64,000 nt of DNA from CAZHON01 sp964534565 (GTDB taxonomy: Bacteria; Patescibacteriota; Gracilibacteria; Peribacterales; Peribacteraceae), in assembly GCA_964534565.1 (NCBI GenBank), contig CAZHON010000001.1, positions 620,001 to 684,000 on the forward strand, read 5' to 3'. The notes beneath the pieces are model-generated. The model saw only the letters and a program-made list of their open reading frames with translations. It searched no databases and had not been told where the DNA came from. Position numbers and translations under genes: made by a program. Below are positions 27,115 to 36,048 of the stretch, in pieces. How positions within the stretch are numbered: position 1 is the first letter of the stretch; each line of letters starts with the position of its first letter.

Positions 27115-28068
27115 TTAGGCGGCCGCCTGGACGATGAACCAGATTTCGCTGGCAACATCGCCTTTGGTAAGCACTTGTTCACAAGGGCACCAAATCAACT
27201 GGCCGTCGCACGGCGCACTGATCTGATCGCCTTCGTTGTCCGCAAGCAGCATGTCTCCTTTTTTCACTTCGGCGTGTTCGATGAGAAAGTCGGCGTCGGT
27301 GACCGCGAATTTATCATTGGGAGCCATGACCGAGTCGACGACCCGGTAGACTTTCTTCTTGGTGGGTTCACTCGGTTGTTCCGCGAGGATTCCGAGGAAA
27401 GCCGCCCAGTTGCGGAAGATCGAAAGGGCGTTGAGCGGGGCTTGTTCGCTCCGCGTTTGGCCGCATTCAACTTCGATCGCAAGCGCGCCTTTGTACAGTG
27501 CGCTATGGGGACTGGTTTTGGTCCCTTTCGCTTCTTGCGTCTTAGCAACGTCGGTGTAGACGGTCCGAACGAGAGCGAGACGTGCGAAGAGAGCGTCGGT
27601 TTTTTCTTGGGAGCCGAGGATGCCGAGGCCGGCACATTCGGACACCCCATCGGTCGAATGAACATCGATGACTGCATCCACGTCGCCGATGAGGCGACGC
27701 AGTTGCAACGCACGAGCGTATTCAGAAGCTTCGCCTTCGAGCGCGGCCAGGTCGGCGGGGAGCCGATTCATGTCCTTGTCGATAAAGCGATAGTCCTTCC
27801 AACTGTCGCCTTCGGCCTCGATTGCCTTGGCGGCCGCGTAGAGATTGCCGATGGCGATCGTGAGGTCCACGTCGAGGAACTCGGTGCCGTGAGTCATCAG
27901 GAACTCGTAGATGAGAAGACCGGTGTTGATCTCCTTTCCGTGAGTGCCGATAAGCACGAGAACCTTCTTCGTCGGCGTACCGAAGACGAAACGTTCGACT
28001 CCGTAGACTCCGTCGATTTCATTTGAGGCAAGCTCAGCAAACAACGCGCGGGGACTGTTGAGGTCCAT
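27115..28068 (-). CDS. AstE/AspA-type zinc amidohydrolase, probably acquired
   Basis: 317 residues. Succinylglutamate desuccinylase/aspartoacylase family: zinc-ligand motif IGTHGKE (His43, Glu46), DKDMNR (substrate-Arg type), DVHST (His137) and AIEVECGQ with the catalytic-type Glu (about 199-201). The C-terminal beta-domain is also present. It hydrolyses an N-acyl amino acid; substrate unknown. It stands out: GCC, GGC, GAG and CTC codons are far more common than in neighbours, and it has a clear Shine-Dalgarno (AAGGAG, 8 nt from the ATG) in a region where most genes have none. Both suggest horizontal acquisition. Confidence 0.85.
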   Translation of the reverse strand: MDLNSPRALFAELASNEIDGVYGVERFVFGTPTKKVLVLIGTHGKEINTGLLIYEFLMTHGTEFLDVDLTIAIGNLYAAAKAIEAEGDSWKDYRFIDKDMNRLPADLAALEGEASEYARALQLRRLIGDVDAVIDVHSTDGVSECAGLGILGSQEKTDALFARLALVRTVYTDVAKTQEAKGTKTSPHSALYKGALAIEVECGQTRSEQAPLNALSIFRNWAAFLGILAEQPSEPTKKKVYRVVDSVMAPNDKFAVTDADFLIEHAEVKKGDMLLADNEGDQISAPCDGQLIWCPCEQVLTKGDVASEIWFIVQAAA

Positions 28069-28076
28069 GGATCCAA

Positions 28077-28082
28077 CTCCTT
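28077..28082 (-). promoter_or_regulatory. Strong Shine-Dalgarno of the AstE/AspA-type gene
   Basis: AAGGAG on the minus strand, 8 nt before the ATG at 28068. It is one of the very few clear Shine-Dalgarno sites in this window. Confidence 0.7.
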
Positions 28083-28260
28083 CAAAACAAAACGGTTGTG
28101 AACGACACCAAAAGGCCTAATTCAACGTTCCAAACGTCAAATAACTATTCTGTAGCCTGTGGTGCCAAGGAACCTTCTAACTATATATTTTTATAACATT
28201 TTGTCAATATGTCTAGTATCTACATAAATACAGCAAATAAGCCATTCAATGCACTTTATG
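28083..28260. other. AT-rich intergenic stretch
   Basis: About 180 bp of A/T-rich sequence between the AstE-type gene and the unknown paralogue pair. No coding potential, RNA gene or strong hairpin is seen; it presumably holds the promoter of the AstE-type gene. Confidence 0.5.
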
Positions 28261-29658
28261 CTATTTGGTCACTCCTAAAACGATGCTTTCGGCAATAGAG
28301 GCACTCGCATCAAATGCCTCCTGCAACGTGACGGTTTTAAAGGAGTCCTGCACTCGTTTCCAGGTGTCCTCTCCTCCGTACAACACAACATCGAGTGCGT
28401 GAATCGGTTCGCGATTGAGGAAGAATAAATCCCATCCGTACTGATACATCGGTGAACTTGGAGGGAGTCCCGGGGGATCGAGTGCGATGTCCTGATACGT
28501 TTTGCGAAGAGCGTGGAGGAAATGAATCTGATTGAATCCACCAAGACACTCAATGCCGTAGTAGAGGTAGAGTGTGACGTAGGACACGAAGAGGTTCGGC
28601 ATCAGCGTTCGATTCATCAGTCCCTCCGCAATCGCCGTGGGAGTGAAGGCAACCTTCATGGAACCATCGGCAGAGACCAACCACTCCCCTTCTTTCTGCA
28701 GCGTGACACGTTGATGCTTTTCGGAAATTCCCCAGAACAAATGCGTCCCCATCACGCCTTGGCGCACAAACGGCGTCATCGCATCGAGCAGACGTTGCAG
28801 CGCAGATGCATCGTCAAAGAAGAGCTTTGTCAGCGATGTAGAACCATTTAAATGATGGCTACACAGAGCCTCTTTCACGAGCTCCTCAAGTTCAACATAC
28901 ACAAGTGTTCCCGCTTCGTTGGCAAAAAGTTGATTCCACAGAAGTCTATTTGCGATCGTGGATTGAGAACACAGGTCAGGAGCGCCAAGAACACGTGGAT
29001 CACGACACACTGTCTTGATGACGCTCTCTACTTTCTCCGCGATCTCTTTGGAGACATCGTTACTGCGCACGGCTGCACGCAACACCCCTTCAATTTTTTC
29101 GACCTCCTCTTCTTTGAACGCACGGAATCCATACACCAAACTGGAGTGGGCATTGCTCGGGAGCAATGAGAGTTTTTGCGTCGTCCATGCTCCATCTTTT
29201 TCCGCATGGAACTGAAACCCACGAGGATAGTCGTCGTTATTCAGCGACACGCTGGCGCAGGACAAAACGAATGTATAGGGAGAGGGAGTCTGTAAGAATG
29301 ACTGCAGACCGGAGGCCAGAAGAGCGTTACTGGAGACGGCCAATCCTGCATTGAGGATTCCATGATGATCCGCAGAAGAGGCGCAATACACCTGTTTCAA
29401 TTGATGAATGAGCCCTTTTGCGACATCGCTCCCTAAACGCGTCGTCACAATCTTTTCGATGCAAGACAGCAATTCATCTTTGCGTTCTTCGTTTGCAGGT
29501 CCCACCTTCTTCAAATTTGCTTCAGCGAATTGCTGAAGAGATTGAGATCCGTTCTTCTCGAGCACCTCCTTCAAAAAAGGACGCAGCGCAAACACTTCAT
29601 CAAGCCGAGTGCTGGGACTTTTTGGTGCAGGCCCAATGGAGAATGGCGACGTACTCAT
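28261..29658 (-). CDS. Unknown protein, paralogue B of a tandem pair
   Basis: 465 residues from the ATG at 29658; a start at 29718 would add 20 residues and overlap the upstream gene by 41 nt. It is soluble, with no signal or membrane helix. It shares an ordered set of motifs with the upstream gene: ADHH, then SCASVSLNN with PRG and a His, a GTHLFWGI...RV...LV segment and YYGIECLGGFNQIH. Shared His, Asn and Cys residues suggest an enzyme or a metal or cofactor site, but I recognise no known family. Probably cotranscribed with its paralogue. Confidence 0.75.
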   Translation of the reverse strand: MSTSPFSIGPAPKSPSTRLDEVFALRPFLKEVLEKNGSQSLQQFAEANLKKVGPANEERKDELLSCIEKIVTTRLGSDVAKGLIHQLKQVYCASSADHHGILNAGLAVSSNALLASGLQSFLQTPSPYTFVLSCASVSLNNDDYPRGFQFHAEKDGAWTTQKLSLLPSNAHSSLVYGFRAFKEEEVEKIEGVLRAAVRSNDVSKEIAEKVESVIKTVCRDPRVLGAPDLCSQSTIANRLLWNQLFANEAGTLVYVELEELVKEALCSHHLNGSTSLTKLFFDDASALQRLLDAMTPFVRQGVMGTHLFWGISEKHQRVTLQKEGEWLVSADGSMKVAFTPTAIAEGLMNRTLMPNLFVSYVTLYLYYGIECLGGFNQIHFLHALRKTYQDIALDPPGLPPSSPMYQYGWDLFFLNREPIHALDVVLYGGEDTWKRVQDSFKTVTLQEAFDASASIAESIVLGVTK

Positions 29659-29677
29659 GGGAGTGTTCGCAGGAATC

Positions 29678-31267
29678 TTACCGTACGAACTGTGCGTTGT
29701 GTTTCTCAAGTTTATCAAGAAGCCCCGTGGCTTGAATAATCTGTTCGGGACTGAAGGTCAAAAGCGCGGGATCGCGTTCGTACGATGCGTAGAGCACCGT
29801 GTACATCTCGGGCAACATCGACTGCATCATTTCCATCAATGTCACCATCTTTGAACGCTCCACGTACTTCTCTACGGACGTATCTTTATCACTGAGAATC
29901 ATATCGATACCCGTTGCCGGGAAGAGCTCATTTCCGGAACGTGTGTAGGCAAGCACCATGCCGTCACCCCCAAGTTCCTTCGTCTGAATCGGCAGAAGGG
30001 CATCTGCCTCTTTGTCCTCTTTGAGTTCGCGAAGCATTTCCGTCCAACGCTGTTTGACCACCGTAAGGTCATGCACCTGACAGAATCCTCCAAGACACTT
30101 CATACCGTAATACATCGACACCACGAGGTAGCACAGCAGCATGCTTGGGTAGATCTTCTTCTCGCGCAGCGCCTTCTCAATTCCTTCCGGAGAGAATTCA
30201 AAATTGAGATCCGGCTTTGTCTTCGACACCAATCGATCCCCTTCCAATTCCAAACGTACACGGTGGAGATGATCATCGATTCCCCAGAACATGTACGTTC
30301 CCCATCCTTCTTCAAGAGAGAACGCACCTGGGACATCGTTGAAGTATTTCAAGGAAAGATCGCGATAGTTCTTCTGGAACAACAAACGGTTGATAAGTGA
30401 CGGCTTGGTCAGGTGACGACGGAACAAGAGCTCCGCGACAACCGTTTCAATTTCCAAGTAGAGAAGATCGAGCGTGCGCTTATCGACTCCATTTTGACCC
30501 ACCGCTCCATGGAAACACTTGGGCCAGAGGGTGTAGTTCACCTTCGTGATCTGTTCCGATAAATCGGCGGAAGAATAGACTTCTTCTTTGCCGAAGTGCT
30601 CATCGAGGAGAGACGACACCTGAGCCCCTCGTTCTTTCTCCACGGAACCGTCTTGCACCTTTCTCTGCAGCGACTCTTTGCAACGAGCAAGATCCTCCCG
30701 CGTGAACGCAGGGCAGGAGTACACGATTCCCATCTTTCGCTTGTCGGGCAACAGCGGCAATTTGATTAAGTTGCCAGACCCTCCCATTCCTCCGTGAAAC
30801 AGAATACCGCGAGGGAACCCCGAAGCATTGTTCAGCGACACGCTGGCAAAGGAGAGCACAATGAGCGAGAACACGTCCGGGTGTGGATGATCCAAAAACG
30901 GAAGACCGGAGATCAGGTTTGCATTCACCCAGAACGGATGATCGATGAATGCATGATGGTCGGCCGTCGACACGAGTGCGAATGCATCGAGCTGCTTCTT
31001 CGCTTTCTGACCGACATCCGCTCCCAAACGCTTTCCGAGCAAATCACTCACCGTATCAATCAACTCATGCTTAAAGGGATCAAGAATCTTTGCCTTATTC
31101 ACATCCATGAAATCACGGGAGTATTCGTAGAGAATCTTGTTCCCGTGCTCCTTCATGATGTTTCCTAAAATAGGACGCCTCGACCAAATTGCTTCTTTCA
31201 ATTTGGAAAGGGTTTCTTCGATGTTACTCGGGGTTTGAGACGAAGTGGTGGCAGGGCCTGGGTCCAT
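29678..31267 (-). CDS. Unknown protein, paralogue A of a tandem pair
   Basis: 529 residues, soluble. It carries the same motif order as the downstream gene: ADHH (102-105), SFASVSLNN (about 139-147), PRG (152-154) with His158, GTYMFWGIDDHLHRV, and YYGMKCLGGFCQVHDL. The N-terminal 100 residues are helical and the C-terminal tail differs from the paralogue. Conservation of the motifs between otherwise diverged copies implies selection on function. No homologous family is recognised. On the minus strand TATCCT (31279-31284) is a possible -10, 11 nt before the start. Confidence 0.75.
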   Translation of the reverse strand: MDPGPATTSSQTPSNIEETLSKLKEAIWSRRPILGNIMKEHGNKILYEYSRDFMDVNKAKILDPFKHELIDTVSDLLGKRLGADVGQKAKKQLDAFALVSTADHHAFIDHPFWVNANLISGLPFLDHPHPDVFSLIVLSFASVSLNNASGFPRGILFHGGMGGSGNLIKLPLLPDKRKMGIVYSCPAFTREDLARCKESLQRKVQDGSVEKERGAQVSSLLDEHFGKEEVYSSADLSEQITKVNYTLWPKCFHGAVGQNGVDKRTLDLLYLEIETVVAELLFRRHLTKPSLINRLLFQKNYRDLSLKYFNDVPGAFSLEEGWGTYMFWGIDDHLHRVRLELEGDRLVSKTKPDLNFEFSPEGIEKALREKKIYPSMLLCYLVVSMYYGMKCLGGFCQVHDLTVVKQRWTEMLRELKEDKEADALLPIQTKELGGDGMVLAYTRSGNELFPATGIDMILSDKDTSVEKYVERSKMVTLMEMMQSMLPEMYTVLYASYERDPALLTFSPEQIIQATGLLDKLEKHNAQFVR

Positions 31268-31284
31268 GCAAGCGAGGGAGGATA

Positions 31285-31582
31285 AACACCTAAACTCACA
31301 CTCCGGGTTAAGAACTTATTATATAATTATACAACAAAATTTAGTTAATGCAATTTACTCCCATTCATCATAAAAATCAAGGGTGTAGACATGCAGACGC
31401 ACAAAAGGAGTTATCCTTACCTACAAGCAAAATGGAGCGAAGAATTTGAAGAATGCGTGCAAGAAAGACTCAATTTTCAATTGCAGGAACCAAGAGTGTT
31501 TCCTGACATCATTTCGCCAATGTTTTGCATTTCTCTCACTCTCTAGCCACGTTCCGGGTGCGAGGCTATGCTTCCGCGCGTT
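31285..31582. other. Intergenic stretch upstream of tRNA-Pro
   Basis: About 300 bp. The part near 31316-31350 is very A/T-rich, with TATAAT-like hexamers on both strands. I see no gene; open frames here are short and unsupported. It may hold promoters for the paralogue pair and for tRNA-Pro. Confidence 0.5.
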
Positions 31583-31659
31583 CGGGACGTAGCTCAGTTG
31601 GCTAGAGCGCATGCCTGGGGGGCATGAGGCCGCAAGTTCAAGTCTTGTCGTCCCGACCA
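31583..31659 (+). tRNA. tRNA-Pro (GGG)
   Basis: 77 nt with encoded CCA (31657-31659). Acceptor CGGGACG/CGTCCCG, D-arm AGCTCAGTTGGCTAGAGC, anticodon stem CATGC/GCATG, anticodon GGG at 31617-31619. The C1:G72 pair is typical of bacterial tRNA-Pro. Confidence 0.96.
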
Positions 31660-31821
31660 TTTATCGCGAAAGGCAACCCTCCGGGTTTCCTTCCGCGTGC
31701 CATCCTTCCGGCAAGGAGTCGCTCCACCGTCGGGGCCCACGAGACCCAACGGTTCGCGACAGTTTTTTTGTTCTCATGAGAAGTCTTGCCTTCGTGACGA
31801 TATTTGAATACGTTTTATTGC

Positions 31822-32076
31822 ATGGATTACATGGAAGTCGCCGTCCAACGGATTCAAGAACGCAATCGCAAGGTCGAGGCAGATAAAGCGTGGGAAGTAT
31901 CGTGGACGCGCCGACTCTTTCTAGCACTCCTAACGTACGCAACTGCAACACTGATGCTCTGGATGATTGGAACACCACAGCCCTGGCTTGCCTCTCTGTT
32001 CCCACCCGCTGGATACTTGATCTCTACCTTCAGTCTGCCACCTCTGAAGAAGTGGTGGTTAGGAAGCAAAGGGTGA
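31822..32076 (+). CDS. Small conserved two-helix membrane protein
   Basis: 84 residues from the ATG at 31822 (81 from 31831). A charged N-terminal helix (VQRIQERNRKVEADKAWEVSWTRR) precedes two hydrophobic helices, RLFLALLTYATATLMLWMIG and WLASLFPPAGYLISTFSLP, then a basic KKWWLGSKG end. The pattern 'KAWE-SWTRR...TY...WMIG-PQPWL' is one I associate with a widespread small hypothetical membrane protein; no function is known to me. Its last 18 bases overlap the end of enolase on the other strand. Confidence 0.65.
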   Translation: MDYMEVAVQRIQERNRKVEADKAWEVSWTRRLFLALLTYATATLMLWMIGTPQPWLASLFPPAGYLISTFSLPPLKKWWLGSKG

Positions 32077-33330
32077 TCGATACACCGCTTTCTGTCCCAG
32101 CTCCTCTTCAATGCGAAGGAGCTCGTTGTATTTACAGACACGGTCCGTACGCGAGAGAGACCCCGTTTTGATCTGTCCGGTTCCAAGACCGACGGCAAGG
32201 TGTGCAATGAACGTATCTTCCGTTTCTCCGCTGCGATGACTGGCAATCGCACGAAGTCCGTTCTTCTGTGCCAACTGAATCGCATCAACCGTTTCGCTGA
32301 CGGTTCCAATTTGGTTGAGCTTGATGAGGATCGCCGTTGCCGCCTTCTGATCAATCGCCTGCTGGAGACGCATCACGTTCGTCACAAGCAAATCATCACC
32401 CACCAACTGCACACGGTTCCCCAACTCGCTGACCATCGACTCAAACCCCTTCCAGTCGTCTTCGCTGTGACTGTCTTCGATGCTGACAATCGGGAAGTTT
32501 TTGCAGAGATTTTTGTAGAACTCGGTGAGCTCAGCGCTCGTGCGGTTCTTGCCATCGAGTGCGTAGAGGCCATCGTTGTAAAACTCCGACGCAGCGGCAT
32601 CGATTGCCATTTGCACCTTGCCTTCGTACCCCGCGTTGTGAATGGCCTTCGTCAGAAAGAAGAATGCCTCGTCACTGTCTTTCACATGAGGAGCGTATCC
32701 GCCTTCGTCCCCCACCGCCGTGCTGAACCCGGCAATCTTTAAAAGCTTTGCGAGTTGATGAAAAATTTCATCACCGGCACGAAGTGCATCACTGAAACTT
32801 CCGAAATCCGTGGGAACAATCATGCATTCCTGGAAACTGAGTCCACTATCTGCATGCTTTCCCCCATTGATGACGTTCATCATCGGAACCGGCAACATCG
32901 TCGGTGTGGGTGCCCCGTACTGGGCCGCAAGAGACGCGTAGAGAGGTTTCTTTTCGGAAACGGCTCGTGCTCGGCACACGGCCATGGAAACGCCTAGGAT
33001 CGCATTTGCGCCAAGGCGAGCTTTGTTCTCCGTTCCATCGAGTGTGATCATGTCCGTATCGAGAGAGCGTTGATCGGAGATCTCTTTCCCTTTCAGGGAT
33101 GACGCCAAATCGTCGTTCACATTTGCAACCGCCTTCGTCACCGACTTGCCTCCGTAAATCGACTTCTCCCCATCGCGCAGTTCCAGAGCTTCGTGGGTTC
33201 CGGTCGACGCACCCGACGGCACTGCGGCTCGGCCGAAGGACCCATCGGAAAGCGTGCAATCCACTTCAACAGTGGGGTTGCCGCGGGAATCAAGAATCTG
33301 ACGTGCGTGGAGAGATTGAATGGTTGGCAT
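32059..33330 (-). CDS. eno: Enolase
   Basis: It converts 2-phosphoglycerate to phosphoenolpyruvate. 423 residues from the ATG at 33330 (MPTIQSLHARQILDSRGNPT), the family start. Motifs: GASTGTHEALELRDG, NVINGGKHADS, VGDEGGYAP, IEDS (Mg ligand region), QLVGDDLLVTN, ILIKLNQIGT and the signature region SHRSGETEDTFIAHLAVGL. An in-frame extension to 33378 would run through the promoter and is rejected. TACGCT lies exactly 6 nt before the start. Confidence 0.97.
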   Translation of the reverse strand: MPTIQSLHARQILDSRGNPTVEVDCTLSDGSFGRAAVPSGASTGTHEALELRDGEKSIYGGKSVTKAVANVNDDLASSLKGKEISDQRSLDTDMITLDGTENKARLGANAILGVSMAVCRARAVSEKKPLYASLAAQYGAPTPTMLPVPMMNVINGGKHADSGLSFQECMIVPTDFGSFSDALRAGDEIFHQLAKLLKIAGFSTAVGDEGGYAPHVKDSDEAFFFLTKAIHNAGYEGKVQMAIDAAASEFYNDGLYALDGKNRTSAELTEFYKNLCKNFPIVSIEDSHSEDDWKGFESMVSELGNRVQLVGDDLLVTNVMRLQQAIDQKAATAILIKLNQIGTVSETVDAIQLAQKNGLRAIASHRSGETEDTFIAHLAVGLGTGQIKTGSLSRTDRVCKYNELLRIEEELGQKAVYRSPFAS

Positions 33331-33342
33331 GCACGCAGCGTA
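33331..33342 (-). promoter_or_regulatory. Leaderless-type extended -10 of eno
   Basis: On the minus strand TGG-TACGCT (hexamer 33337-33342) then 6 nt and the ATG at 33330. Confidence 0.55.
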
Positions 33343-33362
33343 CCAGCCCGGTCGGGACTCTC

Positions 33363-34226
33363 CTACTGTTCGTTCCAACGCTTCTTCAATTGCTTCTGCA
33401 TCACGGCTCCGTAGGCGGCCACAATCAATCCCACGAATGCATCCAGTCCAAGTCCCGTTGAGGACAATCGAGGAGGTGCATCGACAGTCGTTCGGGAGGA
33501 CACCGTTCCTTCCGACTGGGTCGCAGAGCTGCTGCTTTGGACAGCGATCATGATCGGAGCCGAGGAGGATTGAAGCGTTCCTTCGCTCGCACCCGCAAAG
33601 GGATCTTCACGATTGAGTAGACGCTGTTGGCGACGCTGCATTTGTCGCAGCACGCCGCGCCACTTCTGTTCCGCAGGGTGCTCCGACGGTTCCAAATTCG
33701 CAATTTGAACGGAAGAAGTCGACGATGATTCGCTGGAATGTCCGATCGACGCGAGGATCGGCAAAGAAAGATTCATGCGCTCCGTCGCAGTCGCAAGGAA
33801 GAGGAACGGCAAGAAGAGAAGGCCCAAAATCTGCATGCGCACATTGCGTTGGCGAATCACTTCAGCGCAGTACCAAATCAGCAACGCCATACCGATCGTC
33901 ACAGGAACGATGCCAAGTCCCCAGCGAAGAATCGACGGGAGGAACCAAAGTCCGTGCAACGGAATGGCAATCAACTGAAGTGCCAACCATCCCAGTAACA
34001 TGAGCGCCGGGAAAAAATGGAGCGCGCGCAATGCATACTCCGCACGTCGCGCACGCATGAGTGGGTAGAGCACGAGTGGATACACAATCGAAGCGAGGAA
34101 TGCGATCGCCCACGGCAGAAGTCCTCCCGGCAATGGCGGAAGAAAATGCACAACCACTCCCGCAATAAGGAGCGCGAGGCCGAGAATGAACACGAGGAGT
34201 GTCTCCGTCGCGTGCTTTAGTGGCAT
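33363..34226 (-). CDS. Unknown multi-helix membrane protein
   Basis: 287 residues. About five hydrophobic helices lie in the first 150 residues (LLVFILGLALLIAGVVVHFL, WAIAFLASIVYPLVLYPL, FFPALMLLGWLALQLIAI and others). A Ser/Gln-rich soluble part (SSESSSTSS, QMQRRQQRLLNRED, SSSSATQSEG) follows, then one C-terminal helix (LDAFVGLIVAAYGAVM) with a basic tail. The Ser-rich stretch resembles linkers in the exported proteins here. Family not recognised. It is upstream of eno on the same strand, with the eno promoter between. Confidence 0.6.
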   Translation of the reverse strand: MPLKHATETLLVFILGLALLIAGVVVHFLPPLPGGLLPWAIAFLASIVYPLVLYPLMRARRAEYALRALHFFPALMLLGWLALQLIAIPLHGLWFLPSILRWGLGIVPVTIGMALLIWYCAEVIRQRNVRMQILGLLFLPFLFLATATERMNLSLPILASIGHSSESSSTSSVQIANLEPSEHPAEQKWRGVLRQMQRRQQRLLNREDPFAGASEGTLQSSSAPIMIAVQSSSSATQSEGTVSSRTTVDAPPRLSSTGLGLDAFVGLIVAAYGAVMQKQLKKRWNEQ

Positions 34227-34367
34227 AGGAACGGAGATTTTCCTCTACTCTTGCTAGAGTGTCAATTAATCGCTTTGAAACCATTTGTCTTCTTTGCGCT
34301 TTTTACGACTGTTGAAGTACTACAAAACATCACTGTGAAATTTTGTCTAGACCGACTGCCCCATTCG

Positions 34368-35285
34368 TCAGAGCCACTTCTTGTAGAAGCTGTACCCCAG
34401 AATGACGAACACGACGATGACCATCGCTACCACGAGCGTCTGAAACATCCACACTTCGTTCTGATACGGAATCGGCACATTCATTCCATATAGTCCCGTA
34501 ATCACGGTGAGCGGGAGCATGGTCACGGAGAAGACGGTGAGCGCACGCACGACGGCATTCGTTTTATACGTGAGCCACGACTCCTGCGTATCGTGGAGAG
34601 CTTCGCTGAGTTCCTTTGCAATATCGAGAAGCGACCACTGACGTTCAATCGCATCGAGAATGTCATCGAAGTAAATTTGGAGTTCGCTTGGAATGAACTT
34701 TGCACTCTTGTGCTGCAGCGCGGCAACGAGCGTACGTTGCGGCAACAGGATGGAGCGCATGGTGATGATGTTGCGCTTGATCATGAGCACCTCGCGGAAC
34801 AGATCCGGTCCTTCTTCGCGGGCAAAGAGCGTGTCCTCGATGCGGCGCAGTCGCTTCGTAATGGCTTCTACAAGAGGAAAACCTCCATCGAACAATTTCT
34901 CCATCACTTCGTAGAGGAAGAACCCCGTTCCCCTCTTTAAAAACTCTTCGCGTTTCTCCCCGGGCTTCGCGAGTTGTTGACGGAGTGTGGAAAGGAAATC
35001 CAACGAACCGTTGTGCACCGTGACCATGAAGTCTTCTCCAAGGAAGATGTTCACTTCTGCCTTGAGCACGCGTCCGGAGTTGCCCGTGGCATAGGGAATG
35101 TGGAACACGAAGAAGAGATACTTGGGGTACTCCTCAATCTTCGGTCGTTCGTGTTCGGACAAACAGTCTTCGATATCCAAATCGTGGAAACGATACTTCT
35201 TTTGAATCGTCGCAAGCTCGCTCTGCGTCGGTTTAACGACGTCGAGCCAGGTAATGCCGTGAGCGGTCAGATCGTGAACAGCCAT
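34368..35285 (-). CDS. corA: CorA-type magnesium/cobalt transporter
   Basis: 305 residues. A large cytoplasmic alpha/beta N-domain and long helix are followed by two C-terminal transmembrane helices with the signature YGMNVPIP (GMN motif) between them. The periplasmic loop is NEVWMFQ rather than the usual MPE-type sequence. It ends in KKWL, the basic tail typical of CorA. It forms pentamers that import Mg2+ along the membrane potential. It is the last gene of a minus-strand run of small membrane proteins, 3 nt after the upstream stop. Confidence 0.92.
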   Translation of the reverse strand: MAVHDLTAHGITWLDVVKPTQSELATIQKKYRFHDLDIEDCLSEHERPKIEEYPKYLFFVFHIPYATGNSGRVLKAEVNIFLGEDFMVTVHNGSLDFLSTLRQQLAKPGEKREEFLKRGTGFFLYEVMEKLFDGGFPLVEAITKRLRRIEDTLFAREEGPDLFREVLMIKRNIITMRSILLPQRTLVAALQHKSAKFIPSELQIYFDDILDAIERQWSLLDIAKELSEALHDTQESWLTYKTNAVVRALTVFSVTMLPLTVITGLYGMNVPIPYQNEVWMFQTLVVAMVIVVFVILGYSFYKKWL

Positions 35286-35288
35286 GGG

Positions 35289-35687
35289 TTATTTGTGGCG
35301 CTTGTGGGGAAGGTACTTCTCTCGTGGATCTTCGACATGCACTGTCGGGAGCACGGTGTAGGCACGTCGGCGATAGAGCAGAACCTGCAACGAAATCGTC
35401 ACGATCAGGAGCAGTGCCCACAGAAACACAAGGAACGGCATGGAGAAAAACACGATCCCCTCCGCTCGACACACACCGAGCACAATGCTCACAACTCCGT
35501 GACCGACCAACACCATGGGCCAACGCTTGCTCAGTTTTTGGGATGTTTTCTGCGCAAAACGCGTCCGCCACAGCGAGACTGTGAAGGACAACACGAACAA
35601 TCCCGCTCCCACACCCAAGAGCGTCAGTACAAACGGATGATTGTACGAGAGCGGACCCGGTGAGAGGCTGAAAAATGATGCAAACAT
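35289..35687 (-). CDS. Unknown three-helix membrane protein
   Basis: 132 residues with hydrophobic segments at about 18-38, 58-75 and 80-105, then a basic soluble tail (DPREKYLPHKRHK). Not recognised. It is directly upstream of corA (3 nt) and downstream of another small membrane protein (19 nt), so the three are probably one transcript. Confidence 0.6.
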   Translation of the reverse strand: MFASFFSLSPGPLSYNHPFVLTLLGVGAGLFVLSFTVSLWRTRFAQKTSQKLSKRWPMVLVGHGVVSIVLGVCRAEGIVFFSMPFLVFLWALLLIVTISLQVLLYRRRAYTVLPTVHVEDPREKYLPHKRHK

Positions 35688-35706
35688 GATGTGTCAGAAA
35701 ACGGGA

Positions 35707-36021
35707 TTACTTCTTCTTGTTGTTGTCCTTGTGAGGCTGAGTCCGTTCAAGAAGGGTATGGAGCATTTTGGTCATCTCTTTCTCAGCAAGCGTGCGTGAC
35801 GGGCGGAAGAGCAGATAGAGCAGGAATCCCACTCCCGGCAGCCCCGCAACAATCACGAGTGACGACAGCTGAAACACGACGGAGCGTGAACGTTGCATCA
35901 CATCTTTCAAAGTAAAGAAGAGGAGGTAGAGCAGAATGGTGGCTCCGACCAACAGTGAAATCTGCAGCATGCGAGCGGCAGGATCCATGGAAAGGAATGA
36001 GTCTAACGAGAGAGTAGACAT
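35707..36021 (-). CDS. Unknown two-helix membrane protein
   Basis: 104 residues. Helices at about 20-40 (ISLLVGATILLYLLFFTL) and 52-70 (LVIVAGLPGVGFLLYLLF) are followed by RPSRTLAEKEMTKMLHTLLER and a Lys/Asn tail. The second helix with 'YLLFRPSRT' resembles phospholipase D-N-terminal or SdpI-like tails, but the protein is too short to assign. It lies between the Lgt-like gene and the 35289 gene. Confidence 0.55.
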   Translation of the reverse strand: MSTLSLDSFLSMDPAARMLQISLLVGATILLYLLFFTLKDVMQRSRSVVFQLSSLVIVAGLPGVGFLLYLLFRPSRTLAEKEMTKMLHTLLERTQPHKDNNKKK

Positions 36022-36048
36022 AGCGAGCTGTGGAATGAATACGCAGCG

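Noticed and set aside
27112..28026. 304-codon plus-strand frame opposite the AstE/AspA-type gene
   Set aside because: The minus-strand product has zinc-site motifs and a Shine-Dalgarno; the plus-strand frame results from the GC-rich third positions.
31583..31659. tRNA-Pro as an integration site for the adjoining block
   Set aside because: The block lies on the 5' side of the tRNA and no repeat of the tRNA 3' end was found beyond it.
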